45,073 nucleotides of DNA from Bacteroidota bacterium (GTDB lineage: Bacteria > Bacteroidota > Bacteroidia > Bacteroidales > Tenuifilaceae). Location: NCBI GenBank assembly GCA_029560875.1, contig JAKQKB010000110.1:1-45073 (forward strand). Reading direction: 5' to 3'. Below are positions 8,269-17,112 of the stretch, one piece after another. Under the pieces are notes generated by a model. The model searched no databases. It saw nothing but the letters and a program-made list of their open reading frames with translations, and was not told the origin of the DNA. Every line of letters begins with the position of its first letter. The stretch's first letter is position 1. The translations under genes were made by a program, and so were the position numbers.

Positions 8269-9018
8269 ATGCTTACAAAAAATACCATAAAAAGACTATC
8301 CTCACTTCAGTCAAAGAAATTTCGTAAAGAGTACAGTGTTTTTATAGCAGAAGGCCCAAGACTTGTTGATGAACTCCTTAATTCGAATTTAGAGATTAAA
8401 GAACTCTACTATACCACTGAATGGAAGGGCAATAATCTCTCCAAAAGTATACACAGCGAATTAATTTCAACCGAAGAGATGAAAAAGATAAGCGCACTTA
8501 GCACACCTTCCCAAGTTTTTGCAGTACTAGAAATTCCTGGATATCGCATAAATGATATAGATTTCTCCAATGAGTTGGTTTTAGCCCTCGACACTATTCA
8601 AGACCCAGGAAATCTTGGTACAATTGTTCGCTTAGCCGATTGGTTTGGAATTAACAGTATCATCTGTAGCCACGAAACGGTTGATATATTCTCGCCCAAA
8701 GTTGTTCAGTCCACAATGGGAGCCATTACTAGAGTTAAAGTAGTTTACTGCGATTTGAAAAAGGAATTAACCAGAATAAAAAGCAAAGTTCCAATTTATG
8801 GAACCTTTATGGAGGGTAGCAATATTTATGAAACGGAACTAAACCCTAAAGGAGTTGTTGTTATGGGCAATGAGGGTAATGGTATTAGCGCTGATATAGA
8901 GAAACTTGTTTCGCAAAAAATACATATTCCCAGCTTTGCAAAAGATAGGAATAATGTAGAATCACTAAATGTAGCAATGGCAACAGCAATTGTTTGCTCT
9001 GAGTTTAGAAGAAGATGA
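8269..9018 (+). CDS. TrmH/SpoU-family RNA 2'-O-methyltransferase
   Basis: The 249-residue protein has the three SpoU signature motifs: QDPGNLGTIVRLADWFG (111-127), VVMGNEGNGIS (197-207) and ESLNVAMATAIV (231-242). These form the SAM-binding trefoil knot; the motif 1 Asn and Arg are catalytic. The N-terminal ~90 residues (KKFRKEYSVFIAEGPRLVDELL) resemble the substrate-binding domain of RlmB/TsnR-type enzymes. The likely role is ribose methylation of 23S rRNA or tRNA in the cytoplasm; the exact nucleotide cannot be told from sequence. It is a single gene with its own promoter and a strong shared terminator. A gene of this family is often found beside tamL in Bacteroidota, from memory; here they are 6 kb apart. 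Confidence 0.92.
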   Translation: MLTKNTIKRLSSLQSKKFRKEYSVFIAEGPRLVDELLNSNLEIKELYYTTEWKGNNLSKSIHSELISTEEMKKISALSTPSQVFAVLEIPGYRINDIDFSNELVLALDTIQDPGNLGTIVRLADWFGINSIICSHETVDIFSPKVVQSTMGAITRVKVVYCDLKKELTRIKSKVPIYGTFMEGSNIYETELNPKGVVVMGNEGNGISADIEKLVSQKIHIPSFAKDRNNVESLNVAMATAIVCSEFRRR

Positions 9019-9026
9019 TGATTATT

Positions 9027-9058
9027 AAAAAAGGATTGCCAAATGGCAATCCTTTTTT
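9027..9058. terminator. Bidirectional terminator between convergent genes
   Basis: A perfect 15-bp stem (AAAAAAGGATTGCCA at 9027-9041, complement at 9044-9058) has A and T tracts on either side. It can end both the methyltransferase transcript (+) and the pepF transcript (-), which converge here. Confidence 0.9.
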
Positions 9059-9077
9059 TACAAAGTATTATTTAAAA

Positions 9078-10964
9078 CTAAATTTTACCGGCCTCCTTTA
9101 GTGCTTTTTCGAGCTGATTAACAAGGTCATCCATACGTTTAACAACAGCCATAAATGGTTCCTTTGTAGATAAATCAACTCCCGCATTCTTTAACAAAGC
9201 AACAGGGTAATTGCTTCCACCCGATTTCAAAAGAGTCAAATAACGTTCCTGTGCTTTTGCTGCATCCTGCTTAGTTTGCGCTTGTGCTATTTGGGTGAAC
9301 AAACTCTGCGATGCAGAGAATGATACCGCATAGTTATAAACATAGTAGTTATGGGTAAAGAAGTGAGTTACCCTTGGCCATGCATACTTAAAGTTATCGG
9401 AACGTTCAAATATATTGCCATTGTACTTCACGTCAATATCATAGTATGTTTTTGCAATAATCTCTGAATTTATTGGGGCATCCTTTTCAATCAATGTATA
9501 TATAGCATACTCAAAATCTGCAAATTGCGATTGACGATAGAATGTTCCAGAAATATTATCGATAGCCTGAACTAACAAAGCAATTTTCTCATCGGGAGTT
9601 TTGGCATTTTTAATCATATGGTCTAATAGCATATTCTCGTTGAATGTTGATGCAACCTCAGCAACCATCGATGTGTAATCGGAATATGTGTAGGGCTGAT
9701 ATTTGCTGCTCAACATGCTATGAATAGAGTGTCCTAATTCATGAGCAAGCGTAAATACGTTATCGCGCGACTCGTTCCAATTCATCAAAATAAAAGGATG
9801 TACACCATAAATACCCCAGCTATAAGCACCTGTTTGCTTTCCGGGTTTCTCATACACGTCAATCCAACCTCCGGATAAAGCAGTACCTAGCAAACCATTG
9901 TACTCCTCGCCCATTGGTTTTAGGCAATTCTTAACAACATCAACAGCCTCTTCCCATTTATAGGACTTAACATCGCTCGATAGTTCGAACGACTCATCGG
10001 AGTAATAATATTTATCCAAACCTAACGCCCTCTTGCGTAACTCGCGGTACTTTAATAATGGTGCTGTATTGTTGGATGCCACATCAATAAGATTAAAGTA
10101 AACATCTTTGGGAATCCTATTGGGTTCTAAGAACGATTCAAGTGTTGATTTATAACCCTGAAGTTGTGCGCTTGCCCATAGATTTTGTGCAACTCCCATC
10201 CATATATCGGCATAGGTATTTTTGTTTTTAGCATAAACATCTTCTCGTGCAAAGGCAGTAATCTTTCTATCGTTTTGGTTAGGATTTGTAGTAAATACCT
10301 TAGTTGCTGCAGCAGGACTTGTAACAATCTCCTCGCCAGTAGATAGAGTTACTTTATGGTACTCCATATCGGCCTTGGATAGTGAACTATAGGTACGCAA
10401 CGATGCACCTAACGCTTTACTGAAATAGGTTAGAGTTTTCTGTGTTTGCTCATCGAGTATACGGTCTAGTTGACTGTAGAAACTCTCAAAGTCGTGCGCA
10501 TATATGGCAATTTCCTTATTCTCTTTCATCCAACCTTCAACCTTTTCGCGTGGAATTGTTTTAAGTTCTGGGCCAATCCAAGCTGTATTACGACCCAATT
10601 CTGCACCTAAAGTTTGAAGTTCGAGCAATTTAGTAGAATAAATTGGATTTTTGCCATCAATATCCTTACTTAACGAAGCATAAACATAAAGTTTGCTGAA
10701 AGTTTGAGAGATTTTCTCTGAGAATTTTTTATAATCCAACATCACCTGTGCGCTCTCACCCAAACGACCTTTAAATGATTCGTACTTTGTAATTTGTGAT
10801 TTTATCCAGTCCAAATCCGCAGTCCAAGCCTCCCAGTTTGGGTAAACATCGGTTAAACGCCAGTTGTACTTATAAAAATCATCCTTTGTCTCAGTACTAG
10901 TCTTAGGCTGGGCAAATAAGCCAATACCAAATAGCATAAATGCAATAGTTAATAGTTTTTTCAT
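9078..10964 (-). CDS. pepF: Oligoendopeptidase F (M3 family), predicted exported
   Basis: The 628-residue zinc metallopeptidase has the HELGH motif at residues 408-412 (FTLAHELGHSIHSML) and the downstream Glu in VAEVASTFNENMLLDHM. Length and order match PepF: N-terminal helical domain (YNWRLTDVYPNWEAWTADLDWI) then the M3 catalytic domain. PepF usually acts in the cytoplasm on short peptides. This copy begins with a typical signal peptide (MKKLLTIAFMLFGIGLFAQ), so it probably works in the periplasm or is secreted. It is a single gene, ended by the hairpin at 9027-9058. A 22-bp palindrome lies 63 bases upstream of its ATG. Confidence 0.93.
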   Translation of the reverse strand: MKKLLTIAFMLFGIGLFAQPKTSTETKDDFYKYNWRLTDVYPNWEAWTADLDWIKSQITKYESFKGRLGESAQVMLDYKKFSEKISQTFSKLYVYASLSKDIDGKNPIYSTKLLELQTLGAELGRNTAWIGPELKTIPREKVEGWMKENKEIAIYAHDFESFYSQLDRILDEQTQKTLTYFSKALGASLRTYSSLSKADMEYHKVTLSTGEEIVTSPAAATKVFTTNPNQNDRKITAFAREDVYAKNKNTYADIWMGVAQNLWASAQLQGYKSTLESFLEPNRIPKDVYFNLIDVASNNTAPLLKYRELRKRALGLDKYYYSDESFELSSDVKSYKWEEAVDVVKNCLKPMGEEYNGLLGTALSGGWIDVYEKPGKQTGAYSWGIYGVHPFILMNWNESRDNVFTLAHELGHSIHSMLSSKYQPYTYSDYTSMVAEVASTFNENMLLDHMIKNAKTPDEKIALLVQAIDNISGTFYRQSQFADFEYAIYTLIEKDAPINSEIIAKTYYDIDVKYNGNIFERSDNFKYAWPRVTHFFTHNYYVYNYAVSFSASQSLFTQIAQAQTKQDAAKAQERYLTLLKSGGSNYPVALLKNAGVDLSTKEPFMAVVKRMDDLVNQLEKALKEAGKI

Positions 10965-11026
10965 ATAGATAAGATTTTATTTAGGTTTTTACTATACGCC
11001 TTTGATTTACATTCAATGCAATAGTT

Positions 11027-11048
11027 TATTGTTTAAAGTTAAACAATA
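11027..11048. promoter_or_regulatory. 22-bp perfect palindrome upstream of pepF
   Basis: Arms TATTGTTTAA and TTAAACAATA are separated by AG. The site is between the stop of the aminotransferase gene and the pepF ATG. It could be an operator for a dimeric regulator acting on pepF, or a weak A/T-rich terminator of the upstream gene; the sequence cannot decide. Confidence 0.4.
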
Positions 11049-11066
11049 CAGCTAAAGAGTATCAAT

Positions 11067-12188
11067 TTACCCTTTCTCGCCTTTCTTCAAATAATCTTCC
11101 AATATTGATAGTATCTCGGGCATATTTTTCCGTCCAAAACCAATACGGGTATGTGAGTTCCCATACTCAAAAAGTTCCGATGGCAAAATCATAATTCCTG
11201 TATCCTTTACAAGCCGCTCAGCAAAATCCATTGTACTCTCCTTAATATTCAACTTGATAAATGCAGTTGAACCAGAAACTGGCTTTGGAAAATTGAATAG
11301 TTCAGCATTACGGTTATGAAACCGCTCAAAAATAGTGATATTGGCTTTTATCTTTGCTAAATTGGGCTCAACAAAACTCCCCATATGGTTCAATGCAATT
11401 GTACCCAACACCTCGCTAGGTGCGCTGCTACAAATAGAAAGGTAATCCTTGAAAGATTCAACTTTCTTAAGAATTTGCTTATTCTTTGATGTAAGCCAAC
11501 CCAACCGAAGCCCTGCCAAGCCAAATGTTTTGGCTGTACCCCATAAACTTATGGCATTCTCATACGAATCGGATGCTGACGGCAACGCGTTACAGCCGTG
11601 ATTTAGAAAACGGTACATCTCATCGGAAAAAATTGCTATTCCGCGTTGTCTAGCCAACTCTATGATATACTTGAATTCATCGACACTCGGGCTAAAGCCT
11701 GTTGGGTTATGTGGAAAATTTACGATGATTAACTTGGTATTATCTTGTATCAAATTCTTTAAATCCGAAGGATTATAGTACCAACGCCCATGCTCAATTG
11801 TAGGCTCCCAATAAGTAATGTTACAACCAATATCCTTCGCAACTTGATATAACGACTGGTACATTGGGGTCATACATACTACGTGGTCGCCAGCATTCAG
11901 TAAAACATTCATCAGAATAAAGTTTGCTTCACCAGGCGATGCAACCAAAATTTCATCCAACTGTATGGTTTCGTAGTGTTGCTTTATTGCAAAGCGCAAG
12001 AATTCACTGCCAACAGTTTCGGTATAGCCCAACTTCAAATTCTCCCAGAGCTGTTTTTCTGAATCGGAAGCCACCCCCAAAACATAATCCATACCATAAC
12101 CATCGCAATCGGAACTGGACAACAAATATTTAGCTGTAAACTCATACTGGGCAAAGTAGCGCTCAACGGCAAAATCTTTTATTTTCAT
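11067..12188 (-). CDS. PLP-dependent class I/II aminotransferase
   Basis: The protein of 373 residues (from ATG 12188) is a fold-type I aminotransferase. Visible motifs are VASPGEANFILMNVLLNAGD, the IIVNFPHNPTGF turn that contacts PLP, DEMYRFL (the Asp binds the pyridine nitrogen), the Schiff-base Lys in SLWGTAKTFGLAGLRLGW, and the late Arg in THTRIGFGRKNMPEIL. Substrate is unknown; it resembles the broad MalY/PatB and AspC-like group. An open frame extends 18 codons further upstream to 12242, but MKIKDFAVERYFAQYEF is the better start, since the family begins with this helix. It is divergent from mtaB. Confidence 0.85.
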   Translation of the reverse strand: MKIKDFAVERYFAQYEFTAKYLLSSSDCDGYGMDYVLGVASDSEKQLWENLKLGYTETVGSEFLRFAIKQHYETIQLDEILVASPGEANFILMNVLLNAGDHVVCMTPMYQSLYQVAKDIGCNITYWEPTIEHGRWYYNPSDLKNLIQDNTKLIIVNFPHNPTGFSPSVDEFKYIIELARQRGIAIFSDEMYRFLNHGCNALPSASDSYENAISLWGTAKTFGLAGLRLGWLTSKNKQILKKVESFKDYLSICSSAPSEVLGTIALNHMGSFVEPNLAKIKANITIFERFHNRNAELFNFPKPVSGSTAFIKLNIKESTMDFAERLVKDTGIMILPSELFEYGNSHTRIGFGRKNMPEILSILEDYLKKGEKG

Positions 12189-12315
12189 TATATTATGAAT
12201 TAGAATCTTTGTGATTATTGCAAAAATAGACTTTCTCTGCAATAATCAAACCTTAATAAATAAACTCTACGTGCACCCTTGTTAATTATCACTTTTCACA
12301 TCTTTTTCAAATAAT

Positions 12316-12323
12316 TACCTTTG
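12316..12323 (+). promoter_or_regulatory. -7 box (TACCTTTG) of mtaB
   Basis: TACCTTTG is a full match to TANNTTTG, 15 bases before the ATG at 12339, so the transcript would be nearly leaderless. A poor -33 (TTTTC at 12293-12297) lies 18 bases upstream. The box also argues against the TTG at 12321 as the start codon. Confidence 0.5.
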
Positions 12324-12338
12324 CAAAAATTTTTTGAA

Positions 12339-13637
12339 ATGGACGAGGGGAAAAAACGTGTTGCTTTCTACACGCTTGGCTGTAAGTTGAACTTTTCGGA
12401 AACATCTACCATTGCTCGGCAATTTTCCGATATGGGTTTTGAGCGCGTTTCGCCTGATAGCGAGGCCGATATTTATATTATTAACACCTGCTCGGTTACC
12501 GACCACGCCGATAAGAAGTGCCGACAGGCAATCCGTAAGTTTATCACAAAATCGCCCAACGCTCTGGTGGCTGTAGCTGGCTGTTATGCACAGCTAAAGC
12601 CTGAGGAAATAGCCGAAATTGAGGGCGTTGATATTGTTGTTGGTGCATCGGAAAAATACCATATTCCCCAACTAATTGAATCGTCGGGAAAGGGTAAGGT
12701 GAAAATTTATAGCTGCGATGTGGATGCTGTGAACGATTTTTTCCCAGCATACTCCTCTGGAGATAGAACACGCTCGTTCCTTAAAGTCCAGGATGGATGC
12801 GATTACCATTGTAGCTACTGCACAATTCCGTTGGCCCGCGGAAAAAGCCGCAATATGCCCATTGCTCGGATAATTGAACAGGCCAAGGCAATTGCATCGC
12901 AAAATATTAAGGAGGTTATACTAACCGGAGTAAATACTGGCGATTTTGGTAAATCTACAGGCGAAAGTTTCTTGGATTTACTTAAGCAGTTGGAGCAAAT
13001 TGATGGAATTGAACGTTACCGAATCTCATCAATTGAACCAAACCTAATAACAAAGGAAATTGCAGAGTTTGTGGTAAATTCCAGAAAGTTCTTACCGCAC
13101 TTTCATATTCCTTTGCAGTCGGGCTCTAATCGAATACTTGGATTAATGCGTAGGCGTTACCGTAGGGAACTTTTTGCTGAAAAAATTCAGATGATACGTG
13201 GCTTAATGCCCCATACTTTCTTTGGTGTTGATGTTATTGTTGGATTTCCTGGCGAAACTGAGGATGATTTTACCGATGCTTACAATTTCCTAAAAGAGTT
13301 AAAACCATCGTTCCTACACGTATTCCCTTATTCTGAGCGACCTAATACTCCTGCTGCAGAAATGGAGGGTAAAGTAAACCCCTCGGAATTAAAGCGCCGT
13401 AGCGCTTTACTCGGAGAATTATCGAATAATCTTCACGCAGAATTCTTCAAGCATCATTTAGGAACTCGTCAATCTGTCCTTTTTGAATCGACCCGTAAAG
13501 CCGGTTTGATGTTTGGATTTACAGGAAACTACATAAAAGTAGCCATACCTTACGATAAGGATTTGGTAGGGAAAATTGTTGAAGTTGAATTAATGGAGTT
13601 CAACCATGAAGGATTTGTGACTGGCAAAATATGTTAA
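12339..13637 (+). CDS. mtaB: tRNA t6A37 methylthiotransferase MtaB
   Basis: The 432-residue radical-SAM methylthiotransferase converts t6A37 to ms2t6A37 in ANN-decoding tRNAs. The UPF0004 domain has its cluster cysteines in TLGCKLNFSE, INTCSVTDHADKKC and AVAGCYAQ (C15, C51, C82). The radical-SAM triad is C154, C158, C161 in DGCDYHCSYCTIPLARG. A C-terminal TRAM-like region follows (GFTGNYIKVAIPYD...GFVTGKI). GCKLNF rather than GCQMN points to MtaB over MiaB or RimO. I start at ATG 12339; the frame extends to a TTG at 12321 inside the promoter box. It converges on the kelch gene. Confidence 0.93.
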   Translation: MDEGKKRVAFYTLGCKLNFSETSTIARQFSDMGFERVSPDSEADIYIINTCSVTDHADKKCRQAIRKFITKSPNALVAVAGCYAQLKPEEIAEIEGVDIVVGASEKYHIPQLIESSGKGKVKIYSCDVDAVNDFFPAYSSGDRTRSFLKVQDGCDYHCSYCTIPLARGKSRNMPIARIIEQAKAIASQNIKEVILTGVNTGDFGKSTGESFLDLLKQLEQIDGIERYRISSIEPNLITKEIAEFVVNSRKFLPHFHIPLQSGSNRILGLMRRRYRRELFAEKIQMIRGLMPHTFFGVDVIVGFPGETEDDFTDAYNFLKELKPSFLHVFPYSERPNTPAAEMEGKVNPSELKRRSALLGELSNNLHAEFFKHHLGTRQSVLFESTRKAGLMFGFTGNYIKVAIPYDKDLVGKIVEVELMEFNHEGFVTGKIC

Positions 13638-13669
13638 CCTCAGGTTTAAAATAGATTGAACTAATGAGA

Positions 13670-15001
13670 TTATAAGGTCTTTGAACCAAATGTTGCTGTT
13701 GTGTTAAACTCATTTATATCAATACTATATAAATTCGATGTGGGCTCTTTGAAAGATGTATCCTCTACAAAACCTCCTAATAGATACAACTTATCGTTTC
13801 TATAGAACAACTCGCTCGATTTTAGCGGTAAATCAATGGAGTATAATTTTAACTGCTTACTATTAATATCATAGGTTTGAATTCGGCCATCCTCAAAAAT
13901 GTATATTGTACTTCCTTTAAGAGCAAGTGCAGGCCGTTCTACTTCATAAAATAGTTGCCCTAACACCCTCCACTCACCAGTGGTAATGTTATAGGTTACG
14001 ATTTTATCTAATGGTTTTGTATTGAAGCCACCAACTAGAAATATAGTATTGTTAACCAAAATTCCCTTTGTTTCCATAGCGATTGGAATATCGTTCAATT
14101 CATACCATAATCCTGTTTTAAGATTCAATAAGTGCGCTTTATTCGTACAGATTTTTTCCTCAAATCGGGTTAGTTTTGTAGACCCACCCATAACTATTAA
14201 GTTATCTTTATAAACAAACGAAGCAAAATTAACGGCTTGATGCGGATTAGTATTATCGGTAAGGATGTTACTATCCTTAATACTATAAACCTCAACCTCA
14301 TCTGCTAAATATTCTTTAATTCGGTTGGTAGATAATTTCTTACCCCCAATTATATATACTTTCCCATTATAGTACTGAATATTATGATAGGCTCTTTTGC
14401 TGAATTTCTGGTTGGATTCAATCCATTTATTAGTCTGTATATCGTAGATGCACAATTTATCACTATAACTTTCATAAGAAAATGATGGTTTTGTGCTAAA
14501 CATCGGCCTTAAACCTCGACCACTTTGGTATGACTTATCGCCACCAACAACCCAAATCTTATCATCTATTAAAATTGCTCCAAAAGAATATAAACCATAT
14601 TTTAAAGATTCTAATTTTTTATAAGCAATTTGAAGTTTAAGGTGTTTCTTTTCAATTGTGATTGACACCTCTTTTATAGGCTGAACACTTTCTGTAAGAC
14701 CTACTATGAAATTCTTTTTCTTTAATTCTGAAATAGTTAATTTTTGGGAAATATATCCGATGAAAGAAAAAGTGATAGAATCACTCTCGCTTATTTTAAT
14801 ATTATAGTTAAGATTATATTCACCTTTTTCATTGGTTGTTGTCCCAATCCCAATCCTATTAACAATTATACTTGCGCCAATCAACGGGTTATTTTGGCTA
14901 TTGAGCACCTGCCCTCTAATGCTTTGAGATTTCAGGAGTTGAGGCGTAAAAATCAAAGTTATAAAGAATAAATACAAAGATGACCTAATTCTAAAATTCA
15001 T
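13670..15001 (-). CDS. Secreted CarboxypepD_reg-kelch fusion protein
   Basis: The 443-residue protein has a signal peptide (LYLFFITLIFTPQLLKSQS). A CarboxypepD_reg-like domain sits at ~26-105 (SIRGQVLNSQNNPLIGASIIV...ITFSFIGYISQKL). From ~130 to the end there are about six kelch units (ILIDDKIWVVGGDKS, YYNGKVYIIGGKKL, VYKDNLIVMGGSTK, LVNNTIFLVGGFNT, RNDKLYLLGGFVED), predicted to form a beta-propeller. The N-terminal domain is normally seen on TonB receptors or T9SS substrates; here it is joined to a propeller with no barrel. There is no T9SS C-terminal signal that I recognise. Function unknown; a periplasmic or surface binding role is likely. Confidence 0.75.
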   Translation of the reverse strand: MNFRIRSSLYLFFITLIFTPQLLKSQSIRGQVLNSQNNPLIGASIIVNRIGIGTTTNEKGEYNLNYNIKISESDSITFSFIGYISQKLTISELKKKNFIVGLTESVQPIKEVSITIEKKHLKLQIAYKKLESLKYGLYSFGAILIDDKIWVVGGDKSYQSGRGLRPMFSTKPSFSYESYSDKLCIYDIQTNKWIESNQKFSKRAYHNIQYYNGKVYIIGGKKLSTNRIKEYLADEVEVYSIKDSNILTDNTNPHQAVNFASFVYKDNLIVMGGSTKLTRFEEKICTNKAHLLNLKTGLWYELNDIPIAMETKGILVNNTIFLVGGFNTKPLDKIVTYNITTGEWRVLGQLFYEVERPALALKGSTIYIFEDGRIQTYDINSKQLKLYSIDLPLKSSELFYRNDKLYLLGGFVEDTSFKEPTSNLYSIDINEFNTTATFGSKTL

Positions 15002-15015
15002 TGTAATGAAGTTTT

Positions 15016-15023
15016 CAAAGATT
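15016..15023 (-). promoter_or_regulatory. Possible -7 box of the kelch gene
   Basis: The minus strand reads AATCTTTG, 7 of 8 to TANNTTTG, 14 bases upstream of the ATG. TTTT about 17 bases further upstream could serve as the -33 box. Confidence 0.35.
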
Positions 15024-15128
15024 TATCTTATAAAGTTAAAACTTTAACAGCAATTACAATTTATTTAAAAAAAGTTACTCTAACCTCATTCGAAGTTAAA
15101 CAAAAAAATATCTTATAAATAAAGCAAA

Positions 15129-16205
15129 TTAGCCTTCCAAATGTTCCACTCCCAGTTTGTCGGCAACCTCATTCAAATCGGTTAACACTTGAGGAATTAG
15201 TGCAATGCCTTCCTTGGTTAGTTTTGCCTCATTGATTCTTTCGGGGTCACCAGGGATTACAACCGGTGGTTGATTTTCACCACTTTTTGCATTGCGGAAG
15301 GTATCAATCCACTCATCCATTTTTTGCTTAAACTCATCGGTCGGACGGAATGCATCCACACGCATTGCACCAAAGAAATGGCCCAATCCATCTCCTACGG
15401 ATTTTTCTAACAATGGAAGGTAAGCCACTTGGGGTGGCACGAATGGGCCAAAGTTCGCCCCTGAAAATACAGATGAGAAAATATCAACCAAAGCAGTCAT
15501 ACAGTAACCCTTGTGGCCACCATGAATAATATCGCCACCAAGCGGAAGAATTGCACCTCCTGTGAGTAATGTATCGGGGTCGTCGGTTGGATTTCCTTTG
15601 GCATCCTGCACTAAACCAAGCGGTGCTTTAATTCCCTTTTTCCCCATAATGGCAAGTTTGCCTCGGGCAATTGGGGTTGTTGCAAAATCGGCCACAAATG
15701 GAGGTTGATTCTTGGTAGGAAGCGCAACCGCAATTGGATTAGTTCCCAAGTATTTGCTTACAGAGTAGGTTGGCACAACCAGCGGGTTGGCGTTTGTCAT
15801 ACTTATCCCGACCATATCGTGCTGTAAAGCCATCATTGAATAGTAACCAGCAATACCGTAATGGTTACTATTGCGTGTAGCAACCCAACCGGTGCCAGCA
15901 ACTTTTGCCTTTTCAATAGCAACCTGCATTGAAAATTTTCCTGCAATTGGGCCTAAAGCATTATCGCCATCAACGGTTGCTGTAGATGGTGTTTCGTGTA
16001 CAATTTTAACCTTTGGTTTGGTATTTATCCTATGCGCTTCAACCATCTGAAAATAATCTTTTACACGCATAATTCCATGCGAAGGAATTCCGCGTAACTC
16101 TGCGGCAACCAACAATTCGGCAACAATTTCGGCATCCGCATTTGGACAGCCCATTTTCTCAAAAAGAAGCGTAACGTAATTCTTTAAAACAATATGATTT
16201 ACCAT
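15129..16205 (-). CDS. Ldh_2-family NAD(P)-dependent dehydrogenase (malate/lactate type)
   Basis: The 358-residue protein matches the malate/L-lactate dehydrogenase (Ldh_2, YlbC/ComC/MdH) family over its full length. Motifs include ELRGIPSHGIMRV with the catalytic His, NSNHYGIAGYYSMMA, VGISMTNANPLVVP and FVADFATTPIARGK. These enzymes oxidise 2-hydroxy acids to 2-oxo acids with NAD(P)+ and have a fold unrelated to classical LDH/MDH. Substrate specificity cannot be read from the sequence; malate, lactate and ureidoglycolate are all used within the family. It is a monocistronic gene in the cytoplasm; the SDR gene upstream ends with its own terminator. Confidence 0.9.
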   Translation of the reverse strand: MVNHIVLKNYVTLLFEKMGCPNADAEIVAELLVAAELRGIPSHGIMRVKDYFQMVEAHRINTKPKVKIVHETPSTATVDGDNALGPIAGKFSMQVAIEKAKVAGTGWVATRNSNHYGIAGYYSMMALQHDMVGISMTNANPLVVPTYSVSKYLGTNPIAVALPTKNQPPFVADFATTPIARGKLAIMGKKGIKAPLGLVQDAKGNPTDDPDTLLTGGAILPLGGDIIHGGHKGYCMTALVDIFSSVFSGANFGPFVPPQVAYLPLLEKSVGDGLGHFFGAMRVDAFRPTDEFKQKMDEWIDTFRNAKSGENQPPVVIPGDPERINEAKLTKEGIALIPQVLTDLNEVADKLGVEHLEG

Positions 16206-16278
16206 AATTTTAGGAATTTAACTTAAGCAAAGATAGTGAACGAAAAGTGAATAGTGAAACGTGAGAGGTGAAACGTAA

Positions 16279-16317
16279 AAGTAAAAAAGTGATTCTGTTG
16301 GAATCACTTTTTTACTT
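16279..16317 (-). terminator. Terminator of the SDR gene
   Basis: A 17-bp perfect stem (AAGTAAAAAAGTGATTC at 16279-16295, complement at 16301-16317) encloses loop TGTTG, 36 bases past the SDR stop. The A/T-rich stem base supplies the T tract on the minus strand. Confidence 0.85.
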
Positions 16318-16353
16318 GTCTAATGTTTGAAATCTAATATCTTGTGCCTGTTG

Positions 16354-17112
16354 TTACAAGTTTCTATTTACATTAAAGGCATTAGCTTGCGATACAGGAG
16401 TAACCTCAATATCGTTAATGCAAACGTGCGCTGGGCGGGTAAGAACAAAGTAAATGGTTTCTGCAATATCATCCGCAAAAAGTGGAGTTAAGCCAGCATA
16501 GGTGTTTTTAGCCTTCTCAGCATCGCCTTTAAAACGAACCAACGAAAACTCGGTTTCGAGCATTCCTGGGCGAACCTCAGTTACCTTAATATTATTCTTT
16601 AGCATATCCATACGCATTGCCTGCGATAGCGCATGCATAGCATGTTTGGATGCGCAGTAAACATTGCCATTCTCGTAAACCTGAGTACCTGCAATAGAAC
16701 CAATATTTATAATGTGTCCACCGCCACGCTCAATCATCATTGGAGAAACCATGCGGGTGATGTAAAGAACTCCCTTAACGTTGGTGTCTACCATTTGCTC
16801 CCAGTCTTCAATTAATCCATCCTGAATATGATTTAAACCAACAGCCAAACCTGCGTTGTTAACAAGAACATCAATTTTACGCCAACGCTCAGGTAAACCC
16901 TTGATTGCTTTCTCAACTGCTTTTCTATCGCGCACATCAAAGTTGAGAATCAATACATCCTTTTTATATTTTACTTCGATTTCTTTTTTAAGAGTTTCAA
17001 GGAGTTCAAGTCTTCGTCCAGTGATAATTAGGTTAAAATCATCCTGAGCCAAGCGGAGTGCTGTTGCACGTCCAATTCCCGATGTAGCTCCTGTAATTAG
17101 TGCAATTCTCAT
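16354..17112 (-). CDS. SDR-family NADP-dependent oxidoreductase (YdfG-like)
   Basis: The 252-residue classical short-chain dehydrogenase has the cofactor motif TGATSGIG at 7-14 and NNAG at 85-88. Its catalytic residues are N111, S139, Y152 and K156 (YCASK). TGRR after strand 2 favours NADP(H). The C-terminal part (RPGMLETEFSLVRFKGD...PLFADDIAETIYFVLTRPAHV) closely follows YdfG-type 3-hydroxy acid / serine dehydrogenases, which oxidise L-serine, L-allo-threonine and 3-hydroxypropionate or reduce malonic semialdehyde. The substrate here is inferred only. It is monocistronic with a clear terminator. Confidence 0.9.
   Translation of the reverse strand: MRIALITGATSGIGRATALRLAQDDFNLIITGRRLELLETLKKEIEVKYKKDVLILNFDVRDRKAVEKAIKGLPERWRKIDVLVNNAGLAVGLNHIQDGLIEDWEQMVDTNVKGVLYITRMVSPMMIERGGGHIINIGSIAGTQVYENGNVYCASKHAMHALSQAMRMDMLKNNIKVTEVRPGMLETEFSLVRFKGDAEKAKNTYAGLTPLFADDIAETIYFVLTRPAHVCINDIEVTPVSQANAFNVNRNL

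Noticed and set aside
16238..16282. Short imperfect direct repeats (GTGAAACGT-like) after the Ldh-type gene
   Set aside because: Only two clear copies of nine bases; low-complexity intergenic sequence is a sufficient explanation.
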